Origin: Kiritimatiellia bacterium
Lineage (GTDB): Bacteria; Verrucomicrobiota; Kiritimatiellia; RFP12; UBA1067
Length of the DNA stretch: 64,000 nt
Reading direction: 5' to 3'
Assembly: GCA_017403825.1 (NCBI GenBank)
Contig: JAFRDO010000064.1
Span: 1-64,000 of the forward strand
The notes under the pieces were generated by a model. The model saw nothing but the letters and a program-made list of their open reading frames with translations. It did no database searches and had not been told where the DNA came from. Made by a program: the position numbers and the translations under genes. Below are positions 17,157-24,713 of the stretch, one piece after another; position 1 is the first letter of the stretch; the number at the start of each line of letters is the position of its first letter.

Positions 17157-18836
17157 ATGACGATAAGGGGACTTCTCGAAAGGCAGGCCGCCGCCCGACC
17201 AGGCGCGGCGGCCATGCGTTTCTTTGCGGACGGCGCGTGGCGCGTCCGCTCTTACGGCGAGACGCTGAAGGGCGTTCGCGAGATTGCAGAAGGCTACGGC
17301 GTCCGGTTCGGGCTGAAGCCGAGCGAGGAGAATGCCGCGCTGATACTTGGAAACGGGCCCGAATGGGTAGAGTCCTACCTGGCCCAGGCTGGCACCGGCG
17401 CAGCGGTCGTGCCGATCGACCCTAAGCTTCACAACGACGAGGTGGCATACATACTGAAGGACGCCGAGGTGCGCGTGGTGACGACCGATCCGCGTCACCT
17501 GCGCATGATTATGGCGATCGCCAAGCAGCTGCCCGCGCTGCGCGGCGTAGTCGTGGTGGGTGGCGTCATCAACCCGGGGCAGAAGATCGACGGGCGGATA
17601 GACGTAGCCGGCTATGAGTCGCTGCGAGTCGCCGGGGGCGGTGCCTGGTACGACGCCCATGTCGCGAATCCGGACGACATAGCGTCCATAATCTACACGT
17701 CCGGCACTACCGGCCGGCCGAAGGGCGCGATGCTGCGCCACTCGAACTTCGTGGCCGACCTTGAAGGCGCCTACGAGGTGTTCGGTGCGCCCGTGGGGCC
17801 GTCGGACTCTTTCTTCGTCGTCCTCCCGCTTTTCCACGCGTTCTCGTTCTCGGCGAACTTCGTCGCGTCGTTCATGAAGGGCGCGTCGATGAGCTTCTGC
17901 CAGTCGTTGCGCACGGTAGGGCAGGACATCCATGACCTCAAGCCCACCGTCATCTGCGCGGTGCCGCTCCTCGCCGAGAAGTTGCACGACAAGATCGAAT
18001 CGGCTCTCGCGAAGTCGAAGGTTGCGCGATTCCTCATGAAGATCGGCTTGCGCGGACCTGTTATGCACATGGTGAAGTTGAGGCTTGGCGGGCACCTCAG
18101 GTTCTTCATAACCGGCGGCGCGCCGTGTCCGCGCCACGTGATGGACAGCTTCAAGCGCATACACGTCCGCTTCCTTGAGGGCTACGGCCTCACCGAATGT
18201 TCCCCGATCGTCTCCGTCTGCCCGCCGGAAGTCATCAAGACGGGCACCATCGGTCCGGCAATCTGCGGAATCGAGGTGCGGTTGGCGGACAGGAACGAGG
18301 CGGGTGTCGGCGAGATACAGGTCAAAGGGCCGATCGTCATGCAGGGCTACTACCACAATCCGGAGGCGACCGCGGAGTCGTTCGACGACGACGGGCATGG
18401 CGGACTGTGGTTCAGGACGGGCGATCTGGCGTCCATGGATGAAGACGGCTTCATCACGATACGCGGACGCAAGAAAGCGCTGATCGTCAACCGCGAGGGC
18501 AAGAACATCTACCCCGAAGAGGTCGAGATCATGATCGCCAAGGAGCCGAGCGTGCAGGACGTGGTGGTCATCGGCTACACCCACGGCGACGATCCCGGCG
18601 AGAAGGTCGGCGCAATCATCTATCCGAACGAGGACTGGTTCCGCGAGCAGAACGGAGGCGAGCTTCCCGACTGGGAGACGATGGAGAAGACTGCCGTCAA
18701 GCGCGCGCAGGAGAAGTGCGCGGAGCTGGCGGACTACAAGCGCGTTCGCAAGGTCGTCGTTTCGCACGAGCCGCTTCAGCGCACGTCCATCGGCAAGGTC
18801 CGCCGCGTAGCCTACAAGGGTGCGCTGAACGAATAG
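17157..18836 (+). CDS. AMP-dependent acyl-CoA synthetase (long-chain fatty acid CoA ligase-like)
   Basis: A 559-aa ANL-superfamily enzyme that activates a carboxylic acid to acyl-AMP and then a thioester. The P-loop-like motif is IYTSGTTGRPKGAML (about 179-193), the adenine motif is EGYGLTECSP, and the hinge/ribose motif is WFRTGDLASMDEDGF. The catalytic lysine lies in QRTSIGKVRR near the C-terminus. The ATG at 17157 follows a strong GGAGGAGG Shine-Dalgarno; a TTG 15 bases upstream is less likely. Overall layout is closest to FadD/LCFA-CoA ligases or acyl-ACP synthetases. It follows secDF by 38 bases and may be co-transcribed. Confidence 0.88.
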   Translation: MTIRGLLERQAAARPGAAAMRFFADGAWRVRSYGETLKGVREIAEGYGVRFGLKPSEENAALILGNGPEWVESYLAQAGTGAAVVPIDPKLHNDEVAYILKDAEVRVVTTDPRHLRMIMAIAKQLPALRGVVVVGGVINPGQKIDGRIDVAGYESLRVAGGGAWYDAHVANPDDIASIIYTSGTTGRPKGAMLRHSNFVADLEGAYEVFGAPVGPSDSFFVVLPLFHAFSFSANFVASFMKGASMSFCQSLRTVGQDIHDLKPTVICAVPLLAEKLHDKIESALAKSKVARFLMKIGLRGPVMHMVKLRLGGHLRFFITGGAPCPRHVMDSFKRIHVRFLEGYGLTECSPIVSVCPPEVIKTGTIGPAICGIEVRLADRNEAGVGEIQVKGPIVMQGYYHNPEATAESFDDDGHGGLWFRTGDLASMDEDGFITIRGRKKALIVNREGKNIYPEEVEIMIAKEPSVQDVVVIGYTHGDDPGEKVGAIIYPNEDWFREQNGGELPDWETMEKTAVKRAQEKCAELADYKRVRKVVVSHEPLQRTSIGKVRRVAYKGALNE

Positions 18837-18854
18837 GCTTTTCTCTGCCGCCGG

Positions 18855-19361
18855 TTAAGCCGGAATGACGAGCAGCAGGATTAGGTTCGTCAGGTTGAAG
18901 AGGAAGTGGTTCAGCATCGGACACCAGATTCGGTCTGTCTTTGCATAGAGCCAGCATTGCGCAAGCCCGAAGAAGAACAACGCCAGGAACGCCGCGTCGG
19001 GGAACGGCTGTGCGATGTAGTGCGCGGCGGAAAAAAGAACGGAGGAAAGAACCGCAAGCGCAAGACGCAATCTTCCTCCAAATGCCCTTGACGGCAGCTT
19101 CCACAGCAGGCCTCTGAAGATGGCCTCTTCTATCACTGGCAGCAGTATTAGCACTTGCGTGAGCAGGAACGCACAGGTCGCGAAGTTTTTAGCGGAGTCG
19201 AATGCGTGTTGAAGCCACTGGCGCACGATGTCAATGTTCTGCTGGTCTGGAAGGTCTACGCCGAAGAGCTTTGCGACATGCTGCGTAAGAAAGCACAGGC
19301 CGATTGTCACGCCCGCAATCACCGGCCAGGCCCGGAGGGTCATCTTTAGTTTCCCGTTCAT
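18855..19361 (-). CDS. CPBP-family intramembrane metalloprotease (CAAX-protease-like)
   Basis: A 168-aa protein with about five hydrophobic helices and the three ABI/CPBP motifs: EEAIFRG (EExxxR), SAAHY (FxxxH-like) and NHFLFN (HxxxN/B). The family includes prenyl-protein CAAX proteases and bacterial proteins linked to bacteriocin self-immunity. The ATG at 19361 is preferred to a longer reading frame because TATAAT on the reverse strand (19369-19374) ends 7 bases before it. It is convergent with the acyl-CoA synthetase gene and marks the left edge of the accessory island. Confidence 0.82.
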   Translation of the reverse strand: MNGKLKMTLRAWPVIAGVTIGLCFLTQHVAKLFGVDLPDQQNIDIVRQWLQHAFDSAKNFATCAFLLTQVLILLPVIEEAIFRGLLWKLPSRAFGGRLRLALAVLSSVLFSAAHYIAQPFPDAAFLALFFFGLAQCWLYAKTDRIWCPMLNHFLFNLTNLILLLVIPA

Positions 19362-19368
19362 GTTTCGT

Positions 19369-19374
19369 ATTATA
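19369..19374 (-). promoter_or_regulatory. -10 box of the CPBP protease gene (leaderless)
   Basis: TATAAT on the reverse strand is followed after 7 bases by the ATG. No clear -35 is seen. Confidence 0.6.
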
Positions 19375-19546
19375 GCATAAGCCGCCGCCCGCAGGTAGCG
19401 GATCGGTGGCTGCCGTCCATGCGGCTTTGCTTCTGCACGGTAACGCCGGAATATGATAAAATACTGGCATCTCATTCAGCAGCGGCATTGATTCTGTTTT
19501 ACGCAGATAAGCATTGCTGGTTGCAAGATGAAGAAGAGGGAGAAGG

Positions 19547-20674
19547 ATGATGCCGTATGACGATCCAAGCTTGAAGCAATTTGAAAACTACTACCTGTCA
19601 CACAAGCCTAACGAGCGCGAGCGCGCCGAGAACTGGGCCATTGCAATCGGCTTGCAGAAGGTAGATGGCCTTACGCCGTCCGAGCATCTAATCTCCGTCG
19701 CAAAGAAGCACATTGAGGGCAAGATATCCAGCGAAAAGGCCGTTCGGCTGGTTGACAGATATTACGAGACAAAGTCCGGACATGACGAACCGGAGGACAA
19801 GAAAGAGGCGGACCGCGTTTCAGCCCGCATCAACCAGATTATCGAAGAGGACGGATTTTACCTTTCGCCCACGTATTTGACAGGCTTGCATGGTCTTATC
19901 TTCGATGGTGTGTTCCCGCATGCTGGCGCGATTCGCGAAGTCAACCTTAGAAAGCGCGAGTGGGTCCTGCGAGGCGACAGCGTGACCTATGGACACGCCC
20001 CGGTCATCGAAAAGACCCTTGAATACGACTTTGACAGGGAGAAGGACTATAGCTACGTGCGCAAGAGCAAGAAGAAGATCGTCGAGCATTTTGCGAGATT
20101 CATCGCCGGGATATGGCAGATTCATCCTTTCCGAGAGGGTAACACGCGCACGATTGCGGTTTTTGCGATAAAGTATCTGCAATCGATGAGGATTGCCGCC
20201 ACGAACGAGCTTTTCGCAGTGAACTCCTGGTATTTCCGCAATGCTCTCGTTAGGGCGAATTATGACAATCCGTTGAAAGGCATCGCCAAGGACTTTGGGC
20301 CTTTGGAAAGGTTTTTCGGCAACCTCATACTCGGTGAACAAAACGAGTTGAAAAGCCGGTATCTTCTTGTGGGGCTGACTGAGGAGGGCAAGCGCATGCT
20401 TCGCGAATTTAGCGAAGGGAAGGTCGGCAATGGCGGTCTGAAAGTGAAAAGCGGTAAGAAAAAAGCGGTAAGAAAAAGCGGTAAGAAAACCGTAGACAGA
20501 CTTTGGGAATTGCTGAAGGATCATCCACATCTGACGCTTGCCGGAATGGTTTCTGCTTTGGGAATAACCAGAAGTACAATTCAGAAACATCTCGAGAACC
20601 TCAAATCATCTGGTCGCCTTCGTCGCGTCGGCCCCGACAAGGGCGGGCATTGGGAGGTTATTGAGTCTGTGTAA
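19547..20674 (+). CDS. Fic-domain protein (AMPylator-type) with C-terminal winged HTH
   Basis: A 375-aa Fic/DOC-family protein. The N-terminal helical region (about 25-70; AENWAIAIGLQKVDGLTPSE) is the VbhA-like head often fused to Fic cores. The Fic motif is HPFREGNTR (193-201), differing from the canonical HPFx[D/E]GNGRxxR at the second glycine (Thr), though the catalytic His and acidic residue are retained. A Lys-rich linker (about 300-320) leads to a C-terminal winged helix (LTLAGMVSALGITRSTIQKHLENL), suggesting DNA binding or autoregulation. Likely activity is nucleotidyl transfer to a target protein. A TAAAAT box at 19457-19462 is a candidate promoter. The gene ends in one copy of the recurring GTGTAAG tail motif. 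Confidence 0.85.
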   Translation: MMPYDDPSLKQFENYYLSHKPNERERAENWAIAIGLQKVDGLTPSEHLISVAKKHIEGKISSEKAVRLVDRYYETKSGHDEPEDKKEADRVSARINQIIEEDGFYLSPTYLTGLHGLIFDGVFPHAGAIREVNLRKREWVLRGDSVTYGHAPVIEKTLEYDFDREKDYSYVRKSKKKIVEHFARFIAGIWQIHPFREGNTRTIAVFAIKYLQSMRIAATNELFAVNSWYFRNALVRANYDNPLKGIAKDFGPLERFFGNLILGEQNELKSRYLLVGLTEEGKRMLREFSEGKVGNGGLKVKSGKKKAVRKSGKKTVDRLWELLKDHPHLTLAGMVSALGITRSTIQKHLENLKSSGRLRRVGPDKGGHWEVIESV

Positions 20675-20716
20675 GGCTTTGGTGTGTGATGCGAGCATAG
20701 TACGGACGGAGGGAAA
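20669..20716 (+). repeat. Intergenic tail motif, copy 1
   Basis: Begins GTGTAAGGCTTTGG; its TAA is the Fic stop codon. It ends in GACGGAGGGAAA, which supplies the ribosome-binding site of the next gene. It is the most diverged of five related copies in the island. Confidence 0.5.
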
Positions 20717-21043
20717 ATGACACGCGAAAACTTCCGTTGCCGTTGTTGCGGGGAGTGCTGCCGCATCAAGGATGGCATTGTTCGCGTGTCGCACGCGGAA
20801 GTGAAACGCATTGCCTCGTTTCTCGGCATGAGCGAGAGCGACTTCATAGAGCGCGAGACGGAGCTTGCCCCCGACCGCAAGAGTCTCATGCTCAAGAGCC
20901 GTCCCGATGGGTCGTGCGCATACCTTACCGCCGACAATCTCTGTCGAATCAACCAGGTCAAGCCCGACAAGTGCCGAACCTTTCCCTTCGAGTGGACCAA
21001 TCCCGATTCGGCGACTGTTTGCCCGGCGCTGGCCACGCCGTAA
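20717..21043 (+). CDS. YkgJ-family cysteine-cluster protein
   Basis: A 108-aa protein of the zinc/iron-chelating YkgJ family. It begins with the cluster CRCCGECC (about 7-14) and has two more conserved cysteines, in GSCAYL and NLCRINQVKPDKCRTFPF, the pattern that binds a metal or Fe-S centre. The biochemical role of the family is not settled. A GACGGAGGGAAA ribosome-binding site 1-12 bases before the ATG comes from the recurring tail motif. The neighbours are mobile/defence-type genes, but this family is also widespread in core genomes. Confidence 0.8.
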   Translation: MTRENFRCRCCGECCRIKDGIVRVSHAEVKRIASFLGMSESDFIERETELAPDRKSLMLKSRPDGSCAYLTADNLCRINQVKPDKCRTFPFEWTNPDSATVCPALATP

Positions 21044-21131
21044 TCCTTGGATCTGCAACAGTGCGAAACGCTACCGTTGCATGACGCAAGTCGGCTCAGG
21101 AGGCACAATGGCGTGATTAAGGGAGAAAAAA

Positions 21132-21145
21132 TGCGCCTAGGCGCA
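21132..21145. promoter_or_regulatory. 14-bp perfect palindrome flanked by A tracts, candidate operator or terminator
   Basis: TGCGCCTAGGCGCA is self-complementary and flanked by runs of A on both sides. It lies 18 bases before the -35 box of the AAA ATPase promoter, so it could be an operator; as RNA on the reverse strand it would be a short hairpin followed by U residues. Confidence 0.45.
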
Positions 21146-21162
21146 AAAAATATCCTTTCGTA

Positions 21163-21192
21163 TTGATTTTGTGGCAAGAGATGTGGTATAAT
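21163..21192 (+). promoter_or_regulatory. Promoter of the AAA/DUF4143 ATPase
   Basis: TTGATT (21163-21168), 18-bp spacer, TATAAT (21187-21192, within GTGGTATAAT). A Shine-Dalgarno (AAAGGAT) lies between it and the ATG at 21215. Confidence 0.75.
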
Positions 21193-21214
21193 TTGCGCCA
21201 AAGGATGGCGGATT

Positions 21215-22525
21215 ATGATGAAGGTCAAAAGAGACTTGTTCTTGAATCGTCTGATGGCCAGACGTTTTAATGGCATGGTAAAGGTCATTACCGGACTTAG
21301 GAGATGCGGCAAATCGTATTTGCTTGGAATCCTTTACAAGGAGTACCTGATTTCGCTTGGAGTGTCCCCGGATCATATTGTGGAGGTTGCGTTGGACGAG
21401 CCTGAAAACTACAAGCTTCACAATCCGCTGAAACTTGACGCCTATCTGAAGTCGAAGATCAAGGACGATGGCGAGTATTATGTGTTCATCGACGAGGTGC
21501 AGTTCGTCAAGCGCGTGAAGGTGAAGGATCCAGCGTTGAAGGCCCCGGATGAAATCACATTTTATTCGGTGATCAATGCCCTTATGCGTCGGCATAACGT
21601 AGATGTCTATGTGACGGGCTCGAATTCGAAGATGCTCTCTTCCGACATCAGAACCGAGTTCCGCGGCCGCGGTGACGAAGTGAGACTTACGCCGTTCACG
21701 TTTGCCGAGTTCATGCAGACCTTCGGTGGAGATGCGCGTGACGCCTGGGATGAGTATGTCGTCTATGGCGGTATGCCGCTAGCGGTGTTTGCCAAAGGGC
21801 ACGAGGCTAAAAGCCTCTATCTGAAGGGACTGTTTGAAGAGACGTACATTAAGGATGTCGTCGAGCGCAATGCCATAAGGAAGCCGGAATGCCTTGGCGA
21901 CGTGTTGGACGTTCTCGCGTCCTCAGTAGGGTCGCTTACCAATTCCGTGAATCTTGAAAATACTTTCCGGACTATGAAGCGCACGGCAATCAAGGCAAAG
22001 ACGCTCGATTCTTATATTGCCAAGCTCGGAAGAGCTTTTCTAGTCGAGGAGGCGCGGCGATATGACATAAAGGGGCGAAAGCACATCGGTGCCTTGCGCA
22101 AATACTATTTTGCCGATCTCGGACTTCGCAATGCCCGTCTTGGTTTTCGGCAGATTGAAGAGACTCATTTGATGGAGAATGCCATATTCAACGAGCTGAA
22201 GGCGCAAGGCTTTGACGTGGACGTTGGAATCGTAGACGTGTTCGAGAAGAATGGCGCCGGGAGCGGGATCAGGAAGCAGCTCGAGATCGACTTTGTCGCC
22301 AACCGTGGCAGAGAGAGGTTCTATGTGCAGTCCGCGCTCAGCATCGACGATCCGGAAAAGGCCGTTCAGGAAAGACGTCCATTCGGTCATGTCGGTGATT
22401 CGTTCAGAAAGATCATCGTCGTCAAGGGGAAGATGCCGCTTCGCATTGACGATTCCGGCTATGCCATTGTTGGATTGATCGATTTTCTTCTTGATTCAAA
22501 TGCCGTACTGGGGGCGAACAGGTAA
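21215..22525 (+). CDS. AAA_14/DUF4143 P-loop ATPase
   Basis: A 436-aa protein with an N-terminal AAA_14 domain (Walker A GLRRCGKS at 27-34, Walker B VFIDEVQ at 90-96, sensor region VTGSNSKML) and a C-terminal DUF4143 domain (roughly 230-430) containing the RYYFADLGLRN-type segment (here KYYFADLGLRN) and an acidic/lysine stretch (LEIDFVANRG) reminiscent of a PD-(D/E)xK fold. These ATPases are abundant and mobile in gut and archaeal genomes, often as multiple near-identical copies; their function is not established. The gene has its own promoter, and the 75 bp around its 3' end are repeated 345 bp downstream, so a second copy once existed. Confidence 0.85.
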   Translation: MMKVKRDLFLNRLMARRFNGMVKVITGLRRCGKSYLLGILYKEYLISLGVSPDHIVEVALDEPENYKLHNPLKLDAYLKSKIKDDGEYYVFIDEVQFVKRVKVKDPALKAPDEITFYSVINALMRRHNVDVYVTGSNSKMLSSDIRTEFRGRGDEVRLTPFTFAEFMQTFGGDARDAWDEYVVYGGMPLAVFAKGHEAKSLYLKGLFEETYIKDVVERNAIRKPECLGDVLDVLASSVGSLTNSVNLENTFRTMKRTAIKAKTLDSYIAKLGRAFLVEEARRYDIKGRKHIGALRKYYFADLGLRNARLGFRQIEETHLMENAIFNELKAQGFDVDVGIVDVFEKNGAGSGIRKQLEIDFVANRGRERFYVQSALSIDDPEKAVQERRPFGHVGDSFRKIIVVKGKMPLRIDDSGYAIVGLIDFLLDSNAVLGANR

Positions 22526-22552
22526 CAGGAACTTAGCGTGTAAGATTTTGGC
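22478..22552 (+). repeat. Direct repeat A (3' end of the AAA ATPase gene)
   Basis: The last 48 bases of the ATPase gene plus 27 bases downstream align without gaps to 22823-22897, with 9 mismatches in 75 (by eye). The downstream part contains tail-motif copy 2. Confidence 0.8.
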
Positions 22553-22822
22553 TAATGGTGCGCACTTGTACTGTACAGAAGAGTATGGTACAATTCAGCA
22601 CCATGAGAAGTGGCATTATGGGGTGGACATTATGGGGTGGGACCCCGTTGAGCATGGCGATTTTTTGCGATTTTTATATGATTATGGCAAGATAGCGGTG
22701 TGCGCTGTCAATAATCAATGAAAGCAATCCACTGCCACCCCCGTTGCTGCTCTGGTTATTTGGCTTTCTCTACTGACGTGAGTGGCGCGTTTTGCCATTC
22801 TGCAACCTCTGGCGCCGTGGTG
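22526..22822. other. Non-coding stretch between two repeats
   Basis: No convincing gene is seen. It contains a promoter-like TACAAT (in TATGGTACAATTC near 22590) and a local doublet of ATTATGGGGTGG. A 30-codon ATG frame at about 22603 has no recognisable product. The stretch is probably residue from rearrangement between two ATPase copies. Confidence 0.5.
22538..22560 (+). repeat. Intergenic tail motif, copy 2
   Basis: GTGTAAGATTTTGGC, 13 bases after the ATPase stop, matches the other copies over the first 13-15 bases only. Confidence 0.55.
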
Positions 22823-22876
22823 ATTGATTTTCTTCTCGATTCAAATGCCGTACTGGGGTCGAACAGGCAGCAGTGA
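22796..22876 (+). pseudogene. Relic 3' end of a second DUF4143 ATPase
   Basis: The open frame ends in VIDFLLDSNAVLGSNRQQ and TGA; the intact gene upstream ends LIDFLLDSNAVLGANR. Only about 18 codons remain recognisable. Everything 5' of them is gone, leaving a decayed duplicate or the scar of a deletion between tandem copies. Confidence 0.75.
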
Positions 22877-22897
22877 CTTGGCGTGTAAGATTTCGGC
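22823..22897 (+). repeat. Direct repeat B (relic ATPase 3' end)
   Basis: Ungapped partner of 22478-22552, about 88% identical, offset exactly 345 bp. Confidence 0.8.
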
Positions 22898-22920
22898 ATA
22901 TTGCGCGAGTATGAGGTAGG
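22883..22920 (+). repeat. Intergenic tail motif, copy 3
   Basis: GTGTAAGATTTCGGC, then GCGAGTATGAGGTAGGAGG, similar in spacing to copy 5 (ACGAGTAGGAGACGGAGG). The next gene starts 106 bases later. Confidence 0.6.
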
Positions 22921-23025
22921 AGGAGTGGTGTGGGAGAATGGAAATGCACGGAAACTTGCAGAGTCACACAACAACGCTGGAATATGGTAGAATATAAGTA
23001 TCAATGACAAAGAGACGAAGAGATC

Positions 23026-23577
23026 ATGGAATTCAAGATTTTCATATCGAGCGTTCAGCGCGAGTTTGCCAAGGAGCGCAAGGCGCTCGCGGAGTATGTG
23101 CGCAGGGACGCGATCCTTGGTCGATTGACCGTGGCAATGCCCAAGCGGCGGCATCGTTCGATCCCAGTGAATCCTCTTCTTGCCCAGGGCATGCACCTCC
23201 GTGGCTACATCGAGCATGTCGGTTCCGGCACTGGCGACATCATCGAAAAGTGCCGCGAAAGCGGGCTCCCGCCTCCGCAGTGGGAAAGCGAAGACGATGG
23301 ACTCACGATAATCCTGCGGCGCGCGACTATTGTTTCATGGCCGCAAACCGACAAGGGAGCGCAAGATGTCGATTTGGGTGTCGGTTTGGATGTCGGTTTG
23401 GAGCGTGCGGTGATAGATGAAATTCGTGCTCGCCCCAAGATTAGGATGTCTGAAATTGCCATGAAATACCAAGTCACCAAGCGTACTGTTGAGCGAGTTT
23501 TCAGCAAGCTGACACAACAAGGGAGAATTGCTCGTGTCGGCGGTAAGCGCTTCGGCCATTGGGAGGTTCTGTCATGA
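23026..23577 (+). pseudogene. Internally deleted DUF4062/AlbA-type ATP-binding regulator
   Basis: An open frame of 183 codons joining two ends of a normally longer protein. Residues 1-33 (KIFISSVQREFAKERKALAEYV) are the start of DUF4062-type proteins. After residue 38 the sequence jumps to HRSIPVNPLLAQGMHLRGYIEHVGSGTGDII, the C-terminal portion of the linked AlbA/GHKL-like ATP-binding region. The C-terminal winged HTH (KIRMSEIAMKYQVTKRTVERVFSKL) is intact. The family usually runs to about 500 residues, so roughly 300 central residues, including the AlbA domain, are missing without loss of frame. A linker shows a short repeat (DLGVGLDVGLE). It may still make a small DNA-binding protein. Its TGA overlaps the next ATG. 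Confidence 0.75.
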
Positions 23578-24713
23578 ACAAGAAGCGACAGATCCTCGTT
23601 GCCGGCATGGGCACCTCGCCGGCGGTGCTGACGAACGCAGTCTGGGCGCTCGCGCACCAGAAGAAGCCGGTCGTGCCGGACGAGATTGTGGTGCTGATCA
23701 CGAGAAACGGCAAGGAACTGCTGAGACGGGAACTTATTGCGAACGGTGTCTGGGATGAAATGCTTGCCCAGATGAAGCGCGAGAAAATCGACATCGACGG
23801 ACGGCTGGTCTTTGGCGAGACGTCGATACGTACGATCCCCGATGTGCGCGGCAACGAGATCGACGATCTGCGTACGGGCGAGGACAATCTTCGCGCGGCG
23901 GACTTCATGCTCGCGCAGCTTCGGCAGTACACGGAGGACGGCGGGACCGAGTTGCATGTCTCCATCGCGGGCGGACGCAAGACGATGAGTGCGCTCCTTT
24001 TCTCCTGCATGACGCTGCTTGGGCGCGAATGCGACAAGGTCTATCATGTCCTTCTTCCGCAGGCGATTGAGGCTGGTGCAACGCCGACATTCTACTTTCC
24101 AAAGCGCGGCGAAACGTACACGGCCAGGTCCACAGGTAAAAAGCACAAGGCAAAGGATCTGCAATGCGAACTTTTCGAGGTTCCGTTTGTGCGTATGCGC
24201 GGCTGGTATCAGGACAAGTTCAAGACGATTCCGCCGAGCTACCGCACGCTCATCTCGCGCGTTCAGGAAGTTGCCCCGCCCGCTGTCGCCTATCCAGACA
24301 TTGAAATCGACGCTTGGAACGGCTGGGTAAAGATTGATGGTAATGCCGTGGCGATGAGCAAGTCGTGCTTTGCTATGTTGCTGCTTCTGGCGAGCGGATG
24401 CCCCGCGAAGGATCTACACGCGAAGCTCCTGGCGCTTCATAGCGCACATGGCGCGGCACAGTGCGACTGGCTTGCGACATTCCAAGAAGGTTCGCGTTTC
24501 GCCGACGAAAACTGCCCCGAGGACATCTACAAGGTGCAATCCGAGCTTCGCAAAAAGCTGAAGTCCGCTGGCTTCGCCGCCGCCGAATCTCTTGTCCCCC
24601 AGCGCGCCGCGCCTGTCACCTTCCCCATCTCGCGTATCAGGTGGCAGAGACGTAGTTTTTTGAGGATGTTTGACATTCACATATTACCTAGTAGGATTGA
24701 GGATAATGGATAA
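23574..24713 (+). CDS. NE0113-family CARF-domain protein (CRISPR-associated, stand-alone)
   Basis: A 379-aa protein with the hallmark of the Cas_NE0113 family: ILVAGMGTSPAVLT at 7-20 (Rossmann-like CARF strand and loop), a conserved Glu/Arg region (DLRTGEDN), and VSIAGGRKTM at 129-138. CARF domains bind cyclic oligoadenylates, and some NE0113-like proteins are thought to act as ring nucleases or sensors (family knowledge). No cas gene or repeat array is visible within 23 kb upstream or 39 kb downstream, so a source of cOA would have to lie elsewhere. The start overlaps the preceding stop (ATGA). The last 25 or so codons cross into AT-rich DNA and look unlike the rest of the gene, so the original C-terminus may have been replaced by insertion of the next module. 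Confidence 0.8.
   Translation: MNKKRQILVAGMGTSPAVLTNAVWALAHQKKPVVPDEIVVLITRNGKELLRRELIANGVWDEMLAQMKREKIDIDGRLVFGETSIRTIPDVRGNEIDDLRTGEDNLRAADFMLAQLRQYTEDGGTELHVSIAGGRKTMSALLFSCMTLLGRECDKVYHVLLPQAIEAGATPTFYFPKRGETYTARSTGKKHKAKDLQCELFEVPFVRMRGWYQDKFKTIPPSYRTLISRVQEVAPPAVAYPDIEIDAWNGWVKIDGNAVAMSKSCFAMLLLLASGCPAKDLHAKLLALHSAHGAAQCDWLATFQEGSRFADENCPEDIYKVQSELRKKLKSAGFAAAESLVPQRAAPVTFPISRIRWQRRSFLRMFDIHILPSRIEDNG

Noticed and set aside
22491-22721. A 76-codon frame after the ATPase gene
   Set aside because: It begins inside the ATPase gene and crosses rearranged repeat DNA; there is no ribosome-binding site and no plausible protein.
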